64,000 nt of DNA from Gordonia sp. KTR9 (GCF_000143885.2 NC_018581.1:1860001-1924000), one strand, 5' to 3'. Shown: positions 10,362-20,013, counted from the stretch's first letter. Program-made: numbers and translations. The notes: generated from the letters alone by a model not told the origin.

Positions 10362-12224
10362 ATGTGTGGAATCGTGGGATACGTGGGGCGACGCGATGCC
10401 CTGGACATCGTCGTCGACGCGCTGCGACGGATGGAATACCGCGGGTACGACTCGGCGGGCGTCGCGATCCTCGACGGCGAGGGAAACACCGCGATCCAGA
10501 AGAAGGCGCTCCGGCTGGAGAATCTCGAGAAGCAGATCGCCACGGTCGGTCGCGAGTCGCTGGCCGGAACGACCGGCATCGGACACACGCGGTGGGCGAC
10601 GCACGGCAAGCCGACCGATCGCAACGCGCACCCGCACGCCAGTGACGACGGCAAGCTCGCCGTCGTGCACAACGGAATCATCGAGAACTACGCGGAACTC
10701 CGCGCCGAACTCGAGGAGGACGGCGTCGAGTTCGCGTCCGAGACCGACACCGAGACCGCCGTGCACCTGGTGTCCAAGTACTACGCGCTGGGTCCGACCG
10801 CCGGCGACTTCGTGGCGAGCGCCTACGCCGCGCTGCGTCGTCTCGAGGGAGCCTTCACCCTCGTGTTCACCCACGCCGACCACGCGGACACCATCGTCGC
10901 GGCGCGGCGGTCGACACCGCTCGTGGTCGGTGTCGGCAAGGGCGAGATGTTCCTCGCGTCGGACGTGACGGCATTCATCGAACACACCCGGGATGCGGTG
11001 GAACTCGGCCAGGACGAGGTCGTGGTGATCACCGCCGACTCGTACACGGTCAGCGACTTCGACCAGAACGTCCGCGCGGGCAAGCCCTTTCACATCGACT
11101 GGGATCTCGCGGCCGCGGAGAAGGGCGGTTACGACTTCTTCATGCTCAAGGAGATCGCCGAGCAGCCGCGGGCGATCGCCGACACCCTCCTCGGGCATCT
11201 GCAGAACGGCCGGATCGTGCTCGACGAGCAGCGCCTGACCGACGACGACCTGCGCGACGTCGACAAGGTGTTCGTGGTGGCCTGTGGGACCGCCTACCAT
11301 GCCGGACTTCTCGCCAAGTACGCGATCGAGCACTGGACCCGGCTCCCGGTCGAGATCGAGCTCGCCAGCGAGTTCCGCTATCGCGACCCGGTGCTCGACC
11401 GCTCGACGCTGGTCGTGGCGATCTCGCAGTCCGGTGAGACGGCCGACACGCTCGAGGCGGTCCGGCACGCGAAGGATCAGAAGGCCCGCGTCCTGGCCAT
11501 CTGCAACACCAACGGCGCGCAGATCCCGCGCGAGTCCGACGCGGTTCTCTACACGCACGCCGGCCCCGAGATCGGCGTCGCGTCGACCAAGTGTTTCCTC
11601 GCGCAGATCGTCGCCGCCTACCTCCTGGGGCTCGCGCTGGCACAGGCCCGGGGCACCAAGTACGCCGACGAGGTCGCCCGCGAGTTCGCGGCGATCGAGG
11701 CGATGGCCGACTCGGTCGCGCAGGTGCTCGGCACGATGGAGCCGGTGCGGGAACTCGCACGCTCGCTGGCGCACCACAACACGGTGCTGTTCATCGGCCG
11801 TCACGTCGGCTACCCGGTCGCGCTCGAGGGCGCGCTGAAACTCAAGGAACTGGCGTACATGCACGCCGAGGGCTTCGCTGCGGGGGAGCTCAAGCACGGA
11901 CCGATCGCGCTGATCGAGGATGGGCTGCCGGTGATCACGGTCATGCCGTCCCCGGACGGGCGCGCGGTGCTGCATTCCAAGATGGTCAGCAACATCCGGG
12001 AGATCCAGGCCCGCGGTGCCCGCACGATCGTCATCGCCGAACCCGACGACGCGGCCGCCCGCGCCGTCGCCGACGAGTTCATCCCGATCCCGAAGACGCC
12101 GACGCTCCTGCAGCCGCTGGTCTCGACCGTGCCGCTGCAGGTGTTCGCGGCGAGCGTCGCGCAGGCCCGTGGCTACGACGTCGACAAACCGCGGAACCTG
12201 GCCAAGTCGGTGACCGTCGAATAG
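10362..12224 (+). CDS. glmS: glutamine-fructose-6-phosphate transaminase (isomerizing)
   Basis: Makes glucosamine-6-phosphate from fructose-6-phosphate and glutamine, the entry step to UDP-GlcNAc. The N-terminal Ntn glutaminase domain (about 1-235) begins MCGIVGYVGRR, with Cys2 as the nucleophile after Met removal. Two SIS isomerase domains follow (AISQSGETADTLEA near 350; GELKHGPIALI near 510), and the C-terminal loop ends KSVTVE. At 620 residues it is full length. No glmS ribozyme is visible in the short upstream gap. nnr follows 9 bases downstream. Confidence 0.97.
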   Translation: MCGIVGYVGRRDALDIVVDALRRMEYRGYDSAGVAILDGEGNTAIQKKALRLENLEKQIATVGRESLAGTTGIGHTRWATHGKPTDRNAHPHASDDGKLAVVHNGIIENYAELRAELEEDGVEFASETDTETAVHLVSKYYALGPTAGDFVASAYAALRRLEGAFTLVFTHADHADTIVAARRSTPLVVGVGKGEMFLASDVTAFIEHTRDAVELGQDEVVVITADSYTVSDFDQNVRAGKPFHIDWDLAAAEKGGYDFFMLKEIAEQPRAIADTLLGHLQNGRIVLDEQRLTDDDLRDVDKVFVVACGTAYHAGLLAKYAIEHWTRLPVEIELASEFRYRDPVLDRSTLVVAISQSGETADTLEAVRHAKDQKARVLAICNTNGAQIPRESDAVLYTHAGPEIGVASTKCFLAQIVAAYLLGLALAQARGTKYADEVAREFAAIEAMADSVAQVLGTMEPVRELARSLAHHNTVLFIGRHVGYPVALEGALKLKELAYMHAEGFAAGELKHGPIALIEDGLPVITVMPSPDGRAVLHSKMVSNIREIQARGARTIVIAEPDDAAARAVADEFIPIPKTPTLLQPLVSTVPLQVFAASVAQARGYDVDKPRNLAKSVTVE

Positions 12225-12233
12225 TCCGTCGGC

Positions 12234-13709
12234 ATGCCGATCCGGTATCTGACGGCTGACGAGGTCCGCGACGCCGAGCGGGCCACGGGTGACCTGCTCA
12301 CCGGCGGCGTCCTGATGCGCCTGGCGGCGCACGGCGTCGCCGGGGTGGTCGCGGCGGAGCTGAACCGGACCGGCGGCTGCTACGGACGGTCGGTCTGTCT
12401 CGTCGTCGGTGCGGGGGACAACGGGGGCGACGCGCTCTTCGCCGGCGCCGAACTGCGACGTCGTGGTGTGCGGGTCGACGCGGTCCTGCTCGCCCCGGAC
12501 AAGGCCCACGCCGCGGGGCTGGCCGCATTCCGCGCTGCCGGCGGACGGACCGTCGAGCGGCCACCCGACGGACCCGACGTGATCGTCGACGGAGTGGTCG
12601 GGCTCGGCGGCCGCGGTCCGCTGCGGACGAACGCCGCAGAGATCTTCGCGGCCACCGGTCCGGAGACCACCGTCGTCGCCGTCGATCTGCCGTCGGGTGT
12701 CGATGCCGACACCGGCGAGGTCCACGACCCGGCGGTCCGTGCCGACATCACGGTCACCTTCGGGGTCCGGCGCCGCGCGCATCTGCTCGCCGCGCCGCAG
12801 TGCGGGCGAGTCGTTCTCGTCGACATCGGCCTCGGCGATCTCGTCGACCGATCGGGTGGAACCGCCGAGCCGACGCTCAGCTCCCTCGACGATGATGAAA
12901 TCGATTGGCCCACACCAGGTCCGGCCGACGACAAGTACACGCAGGGGGTCGTCGGGGTCATCGCCGGATCGCATCGGTACCCCGGCGCCGCCGTCCTCGC
13001 CACCGGCGCGGCGGTGACCGCGACCTCGGGGATGACCCGGTTCGTCGGATCGGCGCATGCCGAGGTGGTGGCGCAGTGGCCGGAGGTGGTCGCCACGCCC
13101 GAACTCGCCGACGCCGGCCGCGTCCAGGCATGGGTTCTCGGCCCCGGCATGGGTACCGACGGTGCGGCTAGGGCGACCCTGCGCACGGTCCTGGGTACCG
13201 ACCTGCCGGTTCTCGCCGATGCCGACGCCCTGACCCTGATCGCGCGCGATCCGGGGCTGGTCGACGGGCGGGCGGCGCCGACGCTGCTGACACCGCATGC
13301 CGGCGAGTTCGCCCGGCTGACCGGCACCGAGCTGGGGGCCGACCGTCTCACCGCCGTCGCCGGCCTCGCCGCGAGGTGGGGTGTCACGGTGCTGCTCAAG
13401 GGGCGCATCACGCTGGTCGCCGACCCCACGGGTCACGTCCTCGGCAACGATGCCGGGTCGTCGTGGGCGGCGACCGCCGGCGCAGGCGACGTGCTGTCGG
13501 GTGTCGCCGGGGCGCTGCTCGCCGCCGGGAGATCACCGCAGATCGCCGGTGCGGCGGCGGCGCGCGTACACGCCCGGGCGGCCGAGCTCGCGAGTCGCGG
13601 CGCGCCGATCGGGGCGTCGGCGCTGCTGTCGGCGCTGCGTCCGGCGATCCGCGAGTTCACCACGCGGTCAGCACGAACACGAGCGGATACAGAGCCGTCA
13701 GCGCGGTGA
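12234..13709 (+). CDS. nnr: bifunctional NAD(P)HX epimerase / ADP-dependent dehydratase
   Basis: Repairs hydrated NADH and NADPH. The N-terminal YjeF epimerase domain (about 1-215) contains VGAGDNGGDALFAG. The C-terminal ribokinase-fold dehydratase domain (about 220-480) contains LGPGMGTDG and the signature AGAGDVLSGVAGALL. At 491 residues it is the expected size of the fused enzyme (Rv3433c-like). It lies immediately after glmS, so it is probably cotranscribed. Its 3' end overlaps the convergent membrane protein gene by 53 bases. Confidence 0.95.
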   Translation: MPIRYLTADEVRDAERATGDLLTGGVLMRLAAHGVAGVVAAELNRTGGCYGRSVCLVVGAGDNGGDALFAGAELRRRGVRVDAVLLAPDKAHAAGLAAFRAAGGRTVERPPDGPDVIVDGVVGLGGRGPLRTNAAEIFAATGPETTVVAVDLPSGVDADTGEVHDPAVRADITVTFGVRRRAHLLAAPQCGRVVLVDIGLGDLVDRSGGTAEPTLSSLDDDEIDWPTPGPADDKYTQGVVGVIAGSHRYPGAAVLATGAAVTATSGMTRFVGSAHAEVVAQWPEVVATPELADAGRVQAWVLGPGMGTDGAARATLRTVLGTDLPVLADADALTLIARDPGLVDGRAAPTLLTPHAGEFARLTGTELGADRLTAVAGLAARWGVTVLLKGRITLVADPTGHVLGNDAGSSWAATAGAGDVLSGVAGALLAAGRSPQIAGAAAARVHARAAELASRGAPIGASALLSALRPAIREFTTRSARTRADTEPSAR

Positions 13710-14148
13710 ACGCGGTGACCGACGACAACACGATCACGTCGGCGATCGTTCCCGCGCGCCGCAGCGCGCCGTGCCGGATCCGCTGGGTGAACGAGACGGC
13801 CAGCGCCGCGCAGGCGGCGATCGTCGCGAGCACCGCGACGCCGAAGGCGATCAGGGCCGCGACTCCGTAGCCATCCGCGGGTTCATCGGCCATCGCGTGC
13901 CCGAGGGCGAGCAGGAAGAGCACCCCGGCGGTGACGAACGCCACCCATGCGACGGTGTTGGCCGCCCACGACACCAACGATGCGCGCAGGCCCGGGCGGG
14001 CGGGGACGGTGGGCGGGTCGACGGGCGAGAAGTGGGCGAGGTCGTGGGCGTCGTGGTCGTGGTCACCGAAGTCGTGGTCGGGGGCCGGGGGCGCGAGGCG
14101 GGTGGGGACGACGACGGCGTTGTCCTGCGGATTCGAGGTGGCGTACAT
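13657..14148 (-). CDS. hypothetical membrane protein with His/Asp-rich N-terminus
   Basis: 163 residues. A cytosolic N-terminal stretch rich in His and Asp (DHDFGDHDHDAHDLAH, about 22-37) precedes three predicted membrane helices (about 57-80, 89-113, 130-158). The start has GGAAG 8 bases upstream; a longer open frame would extend into the alr side without a ribosome site. The histidine cluster could bind metal, which is inference. It is convergent with nnr, overlapping its 3' end, and divergent from alr. No named family recognised. Confidence 0.65.
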   Translation of the reverse strand: MYATSNPQDNAVVVPTRLAPPAPDHDFGDHDHDAHDLAHFSPVDPPTVPARPGLRASLVSWAANTVAWVAFVTAGVLFLLALGHAMADEPADGYGVAALIAFGVAVLATIAACAALAVSFTQRIRHGALRRAGTIADVIVLSSVTAFTALTALYPLVFVLTAW

Positions 14149-14324
14149 GGTCACTTCCGGGGTTGCGGCGACGGATCGGGAACTGCGATGGGGTCCACTC
14201 AACCGTCCGGACGGACGGCCCGCATCGGTGTGACTACTCACTCCACGTCCGCAAGACGACGCCCCGCTCTCACTGCGGGCAGCCGGGACGAGCCGGACCA
14301 GGCGATCTGGGACAATGGGCGACG

Positions 14325-15509
14325 ATGACTTCCCCTGCTCTGACCGCGACCGTCGACCTCGGCGCGATCGCCCACAACGTCGACGTGCTGCGTGCCGCCT
14401 CGGGTGCCGACGTGATGGCGGTCGTGAAAGCCGACGCCTACGGCCATGGGGCGCTACCGGTGGCGCGTGCGGTCCTCGCCGCGGGTGCCACCGAACTCGG
14501 TGTCGCCCACCTCACCGAGGCCGCGGCACTGCGGGCGGCCGGCATCGACGCCCCGATCACCGCCTGGCTGCACACACCGGGTGCCGACTTCGCGGGTGCG
14601 ATCACCGACCGCATCGACATCGCGCTCTCGTCGATCTCGCAGCTCGACGCGGTCATCGCCGCGGCGCGGCGCATCGGACAGACCGCCCTCGTGACGGCCA
14701 AGGTCGACACCGGCCTCAACCGCAGCGGTGTCGCCGTGGACGAATGGGCGGACTTCGCCGAGCGGGTCGCGAAAGCGCATGCGGACGGGTCGGTGACCCT
14801 GCGTGCGGTGATGTGCCACCTCGCGCGCGGCGACGAACCCGATCACCCGCTCAACGATGCCCAGGCGCAGCGGCTCGACCTCGCCGTGGCCGACCTGGTC
14901 CGTCTCGGCGCCGCGCCCCAGGTGGTGCACATCGCCAATTCACCCGCGGCACTGACCCGTCCGGATCTCGCCCGTGACCTCGTCCGGCCCGGGATCGCCG
15001 TCTACGGCCGCACCCCGGTACCCGCGCGGGGCGACTTCGGGCTGATCCCGGCGATGACCCTGACCGCGCGTATCGCGCTCGTGAAGAAGGTGGCCGCGGG
15101 ACAGGGCGTGTCCTACAGCGAGACGTGGATCGCGCCGCGCGACACGGTGGTGGCCGTGGTCGCCGCCGGATACGCCGACGGCGTACCGCGACTGCTGTCG
15201 GGCCGGATCCGGGTACGGATCGGAGACCGGCTGTTCGACGGTGTGGGCCGGATCTGCATGGATCAGCTGGTCGTCGACCTCGGACCGGACGGCGCAGGAG
15301 TCCGCGAGGGTGACGAGGCCGAACTCTTCGGCACCGGGGCCTCCGGTGGCCCGACCGCGAAGGACTGGGCGGACACGATCGGCACCATCGACTACGAGAT
15401 CGTTTCCCAGGTCGGGCAGCGAGTGGTCCGTCGTTACCTCGGCGCGGGGGCCACCGGGGTAGATTCCGAGGACACGGTGACACCCGAGAACGCGGGGACC
15501 GGACAGTGA
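14325..15509 (+). CDS. alr: alanine racemase
   Basis: PLP enzyme making D-alanine for peptidoglycan. 394 residues. The PLP lysine is Lys35 in AVVKADAYGHG, and the second catalytic base is Tyr264 in GVSYSETW. The C-terminal beta domain includes GRICMDQLVVDLG. I chose the ATG giving MTSPALTATVDLGAI because GACAAT lies 8 bases upstream as a possible -10 and there is no ribosome site; upstream codons in the same frame give non-homologous sequence. It heads a run of six genes, each overlapping the next by 4 bases. Confidence 0.96.
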   Translation: MTSPALTATVDLGAIAHNVDVLRAASGADVMAVVKADAYGHGALPVARAVLAAGATELGVAHLTEAAALRAAGIDAPITAWLHTPGADFAGAITDRIDIALSSISQLDAVIAAARRIGQTALVTAKVDTGLNRSGVAVDEWADFAERVAKAHADGSVTLRAVMCHLARGDEPDHPLNDAQAQRLDLAVADLVRLGAAPQVVHIANSPAALTRPDLARDLVRPGIAVYGRTPVPARGDFGLIPAMTLTARIALVKKVAAGQGVSYSETWIAPRDTVVAVVAAGYADGVPRLLSGRIRVRIGDRLFDGVGRICMDQLVVDLGPDGAGVREGDEAELFGTGASGGPTAKDWADTIGTIDYEIVSQVGQRVVRRYLGAGATGVDSEDTVTPENAGTGQ

Positions 15510-16645
15510 GCGGGGCACCACTGGTGGACGATTCCGAACGCGTCGGACTGCTGGCCGGGGTGGCGGGAATCGCGGCCCTCGGCGGGATGGCAGCCGTCGG
15601 AGCGGCGCGCAACATCGCTCGCAAGAGCGTGGTGGGCCGCGCGGACCCCTACGCCGACGTCGATCTGACCGAGCTCTACGGCGAGCGCGCCACCACCGTC
15701 ACCACCGACGACGGTCTGGAACTCGCGGTGCGGATCGTCGATCTGGGGACGGTGACGGCGGACACCGCACCCGACCTGACGATCGTGTTCGTGCACGGCT
15801 TCAGCCTTCGGTTGTCGAGCTGGCACTTCCAGCGAGAACAACTCGCCGCCGAGTGGCACGACCGCAACTATCGTCTGGTGTTCTTCGACCATCGGGGTCA
15901 CGGTGAGAGCGATCCCGCACCGACCGAGACGTGCACGATCGCCCAGCTCGCCGACGACGCGGCAGCCGTGGTCCGTGCCACCGTCCCGGTCGGACCCGTT
16001 GTCCTCGTGGGTCATTCGATGGGTGGCATGACGCTGATGGGCCTCGCGCGCCGCCACCCGGCGCTGTTCTCGACCCATGGCCCGGTGGCCGGGGTGGGTC
16101 TCGTGGCGACGGCGTCGCGCGGTCTCACCGACGCCGGACTCGGTGAGGGACTGCGTAATCCGGTGGTGGACGCCTTCCGGATGAGTGTGCGCCGCGCGCC
16201 ACGCCTGGTGCAGGCCGGGCGCGGACTGACCCGCTCCGCACTCGAACCGGTGCTCGTCGCAGCGAGTTTCGGGCCGACGTTCTACAGTCCGGCGCTCGGT
16301 GCCGCGGTGGACAAGATGATCCAGAGCACGCCCATCGAGACCATCGTGAACTTCCTGCACGCCTTGGAGATCCACGACGAGTCGACAGCCCTGCCGGTGA
16401 TCGCGCAGGTTCCGACCACGGTCGTGTGCGGCGACCGGGACCGCCTCACGCCCCTGCGCAACTCGGTGCGGATGTACTCACAACTCGGTGCCGATTCGCG
16501 TCTGGTCGTCGCCAAGGGCGCCGGGCACATGGTCCAGATGGAGGAGCCGGGTCTGGTGAGCGACGCGATCGCCGAACTGGTGGATCGGGCGCGGGTCGCG
16601 CTGCCGGCTCCCCGCCGACGCTGGTGGAAGCGGGGCCGCGGATGA
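15506..16645 (+). CDS. alpha/beta hydrolase
   Basis: 379 residues. An N-terminal Ala/Gly-rich hydrophobic stretch (about 13-35) could anchor or target it. The catalytic domain has FVHGFSLRLSSWHFQ (oxyanion region), the nucleophile elbow VLVGHSMGGMTL, the acid in CGDRDRLTPL and the histidine in GAGHMVQMEEP, so the triad is complete. GTG start overlapping the alr stop. Substrate unknown; hydrolases of this type sit between alr and tsaE in related actinobacteria. Confidence 0.85.
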   Translation: MSGAPLVDDSERVGLLAGVAGIAALGGMAAVGAARNIARKSVVGRADPYADVDLTELYGERATTVTTDDGLELAVRIVDLGTVTADTAPDLTIVFVHGFSLRLSSWHFQREQLAAEWHDRNYRLVFFDHRGHGESDPAPTETCTIAQLADDAAAVVRATVPVGPVVLVGHSMGGMTLMGLARRHPALFSTHGPVAGVGLVATASRGLTDAGLGEGLRNPVVDAFRMSVRRAPRLVQAGRGLTRSALEPVLVAASFGPTFYSPALGAAVDKMIQSTPIETIVNFLHALEIHDESTALPVIAQVPTTVVCGDRDRLTPLRNSVRMYSQLGADSRLVVAKGAGHMVQMEEPGLVSDAIAELVDRARVALPAPRRRWWKRGRG

Positions 16646-17118
16646 ATGGGTTGGGTTCCGCCGGTACCCGCGAACTCCCCGACGTCGCCGACACCGAGGC
16701 CTTCGGCGCCGAGCTGGGGTCGACCCTGGCCGCGGGGGACGTCGTCATCCTCGACGGCCCGCTGGGTGCGGGGAAGACGGCGCTCGCCCGCGGGATCGGG
16801 GCCGGGCTCGGCATCGTGGGACGGGTGACCTCGCCGACGTTCATCATTGCGCGCGAACACCGACCGGGCCGGCCGGGCCGGCCGGGGATGGTCCACGTCG
16901 ACGCGTACCGACTCGGCGGGGCCGGGAACGGTTCCGGAGTCCTCGACGAGCTCGACGCCCTGGATCTGGACTCCGACCTGGACGAGGCGGTCGTCGTCGT
17001 CGAGTGGGGCGAGGGGGTGGCCGAGCGGCTGGCCGAGCGGCATCTCGTCGTCCGGCTGCGCCGGGACCCCGATACCGATGTGCGACAAGTGGAGTGGGAA
17101 TGGGTGAGTCCCGAATGA
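16642..17118 (+). CDS. tsaE: tRNA t6A biosynthesis ATPase TsaE
   Basis: ATPase partner of TsaB-TsaD in making N6-threonylcarbamoyladenosine on ANN-decoding tRNAs. 158 residues with Walker A DGPLGAGKTALARG (about 36-49), the VTSPTF switch, and VEWGEGV near 120. A small Arg-Pro-Gly repeat (RPGRPGRPG), encoded by short GC repeats, interrupts the region before VHVDAYRL. ATGA overlaps join it to both neighbours. Confidence 0.93.
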   Translation: MNGLGSAGTRELPDVADTEAFGAELGSTLAAGDVVILDGPLGAGKTALARGIGAGLGIVGRVTSPTFIIAREHRPGRPGRPGMVHVDAYRLGGAGNGSGVLDELDALDLDSDLDEAVVVVEWGEGVAERLAERHLVVRLRRDPDTDVRQVEWEWVSPE

Positions 17119-17873
17119 GTGTGACGCCGGGTGACGGACCGGGCAACGGGGGCGCGCGGCTGGTGCTGGCGGTCGACACGGCCACCGATTCGGTGGTGAC
17201 CGGTGTGGCCGCGCTGCGCTCCGACCCCGGGCCCTCCGGGTCGGACATCCGGGTGCTCGCCGAACGCGTGGTCACCGACCATCGTCGGCATGCGGAACTG
17301 CTCACCAGCCTCATCGCCGAGTGTCTCACCGAATCCGGCACCGCCCGAACCGATCTGGCCGCGGTCGTGGTCGGTTGCGGCCCCGGTCCGTTCACCGGGT
17401 TACGGGTCGGGATGGCGACCGGCGCCGCGTTCGCCGACGCGCTCGGAATCCCGGCGTACGGCGTGTGCTCGCTGGATGCTCTTGCCGCCGAAGCCGTTCC
17501 GGGCGTCGACGCCACGTCACGGATGCTCGTGGTGACCGATGCGCGCCGGCGTGAGGTGTATTGGGCGGTGTACGAGGGCGACCGGCGCCTGCGCGGTCCC
17601 GAGGTGGCCGCGCCCGCGGTGGTGGCCGAGGAACTCGCCGCCGACCTCGACGAGGGCCGGATCGGTGCGGTCGCGGGTTCGGCGGCCCACCTCGAACTCG
17701 CCGGCTGGACCGGTGGGGCTCCCGCGATCACGGTTCCGACGGTGCGGGGGCTGATCGAGGCGGCGCAGGCCGACATCGTCGCCGACCGGGAACCCGAACC
17801 GCTTGTCCCGCTGTATCTCCGGCGCCCCGACGCCGTCGAGCAGAAGGCCCGCCGGGCGGGTGTGGCGCGATGA
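17115..17873 (+). CDS. tsaB: tRNA t6A biosynthesis protein TsaB
   Basis: Catalytically inactive ASKHA-fold partner that binds TsaD and TsaE. 252 residues. It has LAVDTATDSVV at the N-terminus, the GCGPGPFTGLRVGMATG segment, and the VVTDARRREVYW strand typical of TsaB. Start chosen at the ATG overlapping the tsaE stop; the C-terminus overlaps rimI. Confidence 0.94.
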   Translation: MSVTPGDGPGNGGARLVLAVDTATDSVVTGVAALRSDPGPSGSDIRVLAERVVTDHRRHAELLTSLIAECLTESGTARTDLAAVVVGCGPGPFTGLRVGMATGAAFADALGIPAYGVCSLDALAAEAVPGVDATSRMLVVTDARRREVYWAVYEGDRRLRGPEVAAPAVVAEELAADLDEGRIGAVAGSAAHLELAGWTGGAPAITVPTVRGLIEAAQADIVADREPEPLVPLYLRRPDAVEQKARRAGVAR

Positions 17874-18379
17874 CAACGCCCGAGCTGGTGATCGACGCCC
17901 TCACCTACGGTGACATCCCGCGCTGCGCGGCCCTGGAGCGGCAGATGTTCGCCGACGACTCGCCGTGGCCGGCCGCCGCTTTCCGGGCCGAGCTCAACGC
18001 GCCGTACAACACCTATTTCGCGGCGCGGGAACGCGCCGGAGCCGATGTCATCGGCTACGCCGGCATCTCCCTGCTCGGCCAGCCCGACGCCTGGGAGTGC
18101 GAGATCCACACCATCGCCGTCGACCCAGACCGTCGGGGTCGGGGAGTGGGCAAGGCGCTGCTCGAGGCCATGCTCACCGTCGCCGACGAGAACGACGCCC
18201 CGGTGTTCCTCGAGGTGCGCACCGACAACGACGTGGCGATCGCGCTGTACTCGCGGCACGGGTTCAGCACCGCGGGCCTTCGACGCAACTACTATCAGCC
18301 GTCCGGCGCGGATGCCTACACGATGTTGCGGCTCCCGGTGTCGGGCCGGCCGCTCGAACCCGAGGAGGGCCCGGCGTGA
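17870..18379 (+). CDS. rimI: ribosomal protein S18-alanine N-acetyltransferase
   Basis: GNAT acetyltransferase of 169 residues. The acetyl-CoA loop is [15 protein letters not shown] (about 85-99), preceded by [10 protein letters not shown], and the C-terminal strand has [19 protein letters not shown], where the Tyr is the usual general acid. RimI lies between tsaB and tsaD in many actinobacteria. The target may be S18 or other N-termini. Coupled by 4-base overlaps on both sides. Confidence 0.9.
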   Translation: MTTPELVIDALTYGDIPRCAALERQMFADDSPWPAAAFRAELNAPYNTYFAARERAGADVIGYAGISLLGQPDAWECEIHTIAVDPDRRGRGVGKALLEAMLTVADENDAPVFLEVRTDNDVAIALYSRHGFSTAGLRRNYYQPSGADAYTMLRLPVSGRPLEPEEGPA

Positions 18380-19422
18380 TAGTCATGGGTATCGAGAGTT
18401 CCTGCGACGAGACCGGTGTCGGCATCGTCCGGTGGACGCCGGGCGAGGGAGACACCCCGGGATTCGCGACGATGCTGGCCGACGAGGTGGCGTCCAGCGT
18501 GGACGAGCACGCCCGGTTCGGCGGCGTGGTCCCCGAGATCGCCTCGCGCGCGCATCTGGAGGCGATCGTCCCCACCATGCGCCGGGCGCGGGAGGCGGCC
18601 GGGATCGACCGTCCCGACGCCATCGCCGTCACCATCGGGCCGGGCCTGGCCGGTGCGTTGCTCGTCGGTGTCGCCGCGGCGAAGGCCTACGCCCTCGCCT
18701 GGGATGTGCCGCTGTATGCGATGAACCATCTCGGCGGTCACGTCGCGGTGGACACCCTCGAGCACGGACCCATGCCGGAATGCGTCGCACTGCTGGTGTC
18801 CGGCGGGCACACACACCTGCTGCACGTCACCGATCTCGCCGAGCCCATCGTCGAACTGGGCACCACGGTCGACGACGCGGCCGGGGAGGCGTTCGACAAG
18901 GTCGCCCGCCTGCTGGGTCTCGGCTTCCCGGGCGGGCCGGCGCTCGATCGTGCTGCCCGCGAAGGTGATCCGGGTGCGATCGCCTTCCCGCGCGGGATGA
19001 CCGGTCCCCGCGACTCGCGGCACGACTTCTCCTTCAGCGGGCTGAAGACGGCGGTCGCACGGTACGTGGAGAAATGCGAGCGCGACGGTGCGGAGGTCCC
19101 CGTGGCGGACGTGGCGGCGTCGTTCCAGGAGGCGGTCGCCGACGTGCTGACGATGAAGGCGGTCCGGGCGTGCGGTGACCTCGGGGTGGAAACGCTGGTT
19201 CTCGGTGGAGGTGCCACCGCGAATTCGCGTATCCGGTCGCTGGCGGAGGAACGCTGTGCGGCCGCCGGGATCGACCTGCGGGTGCCGAAGCCGCGGTTGT
19301 GCACCGACAACGGGGTCATGATCGCGACACTGGGCGCCCACGTGATCGGCGGGGGAGCGCGCCCCTCGCCACTGACCGTGGCGTCGGACCCGGCGATGTC
19401 GGTACGCGTCAGCCAGCTGTAG
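18376..19422 (+). CDS. tsaD: tRNA N6-adenosine threonylcarbamoyltransferase
   Basis: Catalytic subunit of t6A synthesis. 348 residues starting at GTG ([14 protein letters not shown]), close to the 344 of M. tuberculosis. The metal-binding NHLGGH motif is near residue 118, SGGHTHL near 142 and the [10 protein letters not shown] segment near 217; C-terminal [12 protein letters not shown]. The frame is open upstream but the GTG overlaps the rimI stop as GTGA, matching the chain. Last gene of the alr-to-tsaD run. Confidence 0.96.
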   Translation: MIVMGIESSCDETGVGIVRWTPGEGDTPGFATMLADEVASSVDEHARFGGVVPEIASRAHLEAIVPTMRRAREAAGIDRPDAIAVTIGPGLAGALLVGVAAAKAYALAWDVPLYAMNHLGGHVAVDTLEHGPMPECVALLVSGGHTHLLHVTDLAEPIVELGTTVDDAAGEAFDKVARLLGLGFPGGPALDRAAREGDPGAIAFPRGMTGPRDSRHDFSFSGLKTAVARYVEKCERDGAEVPVADVAASFQEAVADVLTMKAVRACGDLGVETLVLGGGATANSRIRSLAEERCAAAGIDLRVPKPRLCTDNGVMIATLGAHVIGGGARPSPLTVASDPAMSVRVSQL

Positions 19423-19491
19423 CGGACCGACCCCCGGTGGATACGCGAGGAGCGAACACGTCCGGGTTTTTGCAGCCTCCACCCTTGAGTG

Positions 19492-19518
19492 CTGGCACTC
19501 GCATGTATAGAGTGCTAG
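19492..19518 (+). promoter_or_regulatory. CIRCE operator of groES/groEL1
   Basis: CTGGCACTC, nine bases, then GAGTGCTAG: the HrcA-binding inverted repeat (consensus TTAGCACTC-N9-GAGTGCTAA) with a mismatch at the first bases of the left arm. About 100 bases before groES. Indicates heat-shock repression by HrcA. Confidence 0.9.
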
Positions 19519-19616
19519 TTGGCACTGACTGAAGCCTCGGAACCCGCGACGACGGGGTTTTGCAGGGCCGTGAACGTGCAGATTCTTTCTCAGTACGAAA
19601 GTTGAGGACTCACATC

Positions 19617-19916
19617 GTGGCGAGCGTGAACATCAAGCCGCTTGAGGACAAGATCCTGGTGCAGGCCGTCGAGGCCGAGACGACCACCGCCTCGGGCCTG
19701 GTCATCCCGGACTCCGCCAAGGAGAAGCCGCAGGAAGGCACCGTCATCGCGGTCGGCGAGGGTCGGGTCACCGAGCAGGGCAACCGCGTCCCCGTGGACG
19801 TCAAAGAGGGCGACACCGTCATCTACAGCAAGTACGGCGGCACCGAGATCAAGTACGCCGGCGAGGAATACCTGATCCTCTCGGCGCGCGACGTCCTCGC
19901 CGTCATCGGCAAGTAG
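19617..19916 (+). CDS. groES: co-chaperonin GroES
   Basis: 99-residue heptameric lid of the chaperonin. Contains [11 protein letters not shown], the mobile loop around [18 protein letters not shown], and the C-terminal [12 protein letters not shown]. The GTG start gives [16 protein letters not shown] lies 8 bases upstream. The next gene is groEL1 after a 134-base gap containing a strong stem-loop. Confidence 0.97.
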   Translation: MASVNIKPLEDKILVQAVEAETTTASGLVIPDSAKEKPQEGTVIAVGEGRVTEQGNRVPVDVKEGDTVIYSKYGGTEIKYAGEEYLILSARDVLAVIGK

Positions 19917-19970
19917 GACCGGTACCGAGAACTCCGGCCGAGTCAGACCCCGCGAGCCTTTTTCGCGTCT

Positions 19971-20013
19971 CACATCGCCCCGGCGCCCCGTGCAGGGGTA
20001 CCGGGGCGATGTG
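19971..20013 (+). other. groES-groEL1 intercistronic stem-loop
   Basis: A perfect 13-bp inverted repeat (CACATCGCCCCGG and its complement) encloses a further CCCC/GGGG pairing around a GTGCA loop. A smaller CGCGA/TCGCG hairpin around a T run lies just upstream (19951-19967). No T run follows the large stem. Possible processing site, mRNA stabiliser or attenuator setting the GroES:GroEL1 ratio. Confidence 0.7.

Noticed and set aside
10356..13436. Long open frame of about 1000 codons on the minus strand across glmS and nnr
   Set aside because: High-GC codon bias leaves the antisense frame open. The translation is Arg/Asp/Val-rich with no domain, and both sense genes are clear. The same applies to the antisense frames at 16844-18259, 18316-19482 and 31996-34200.
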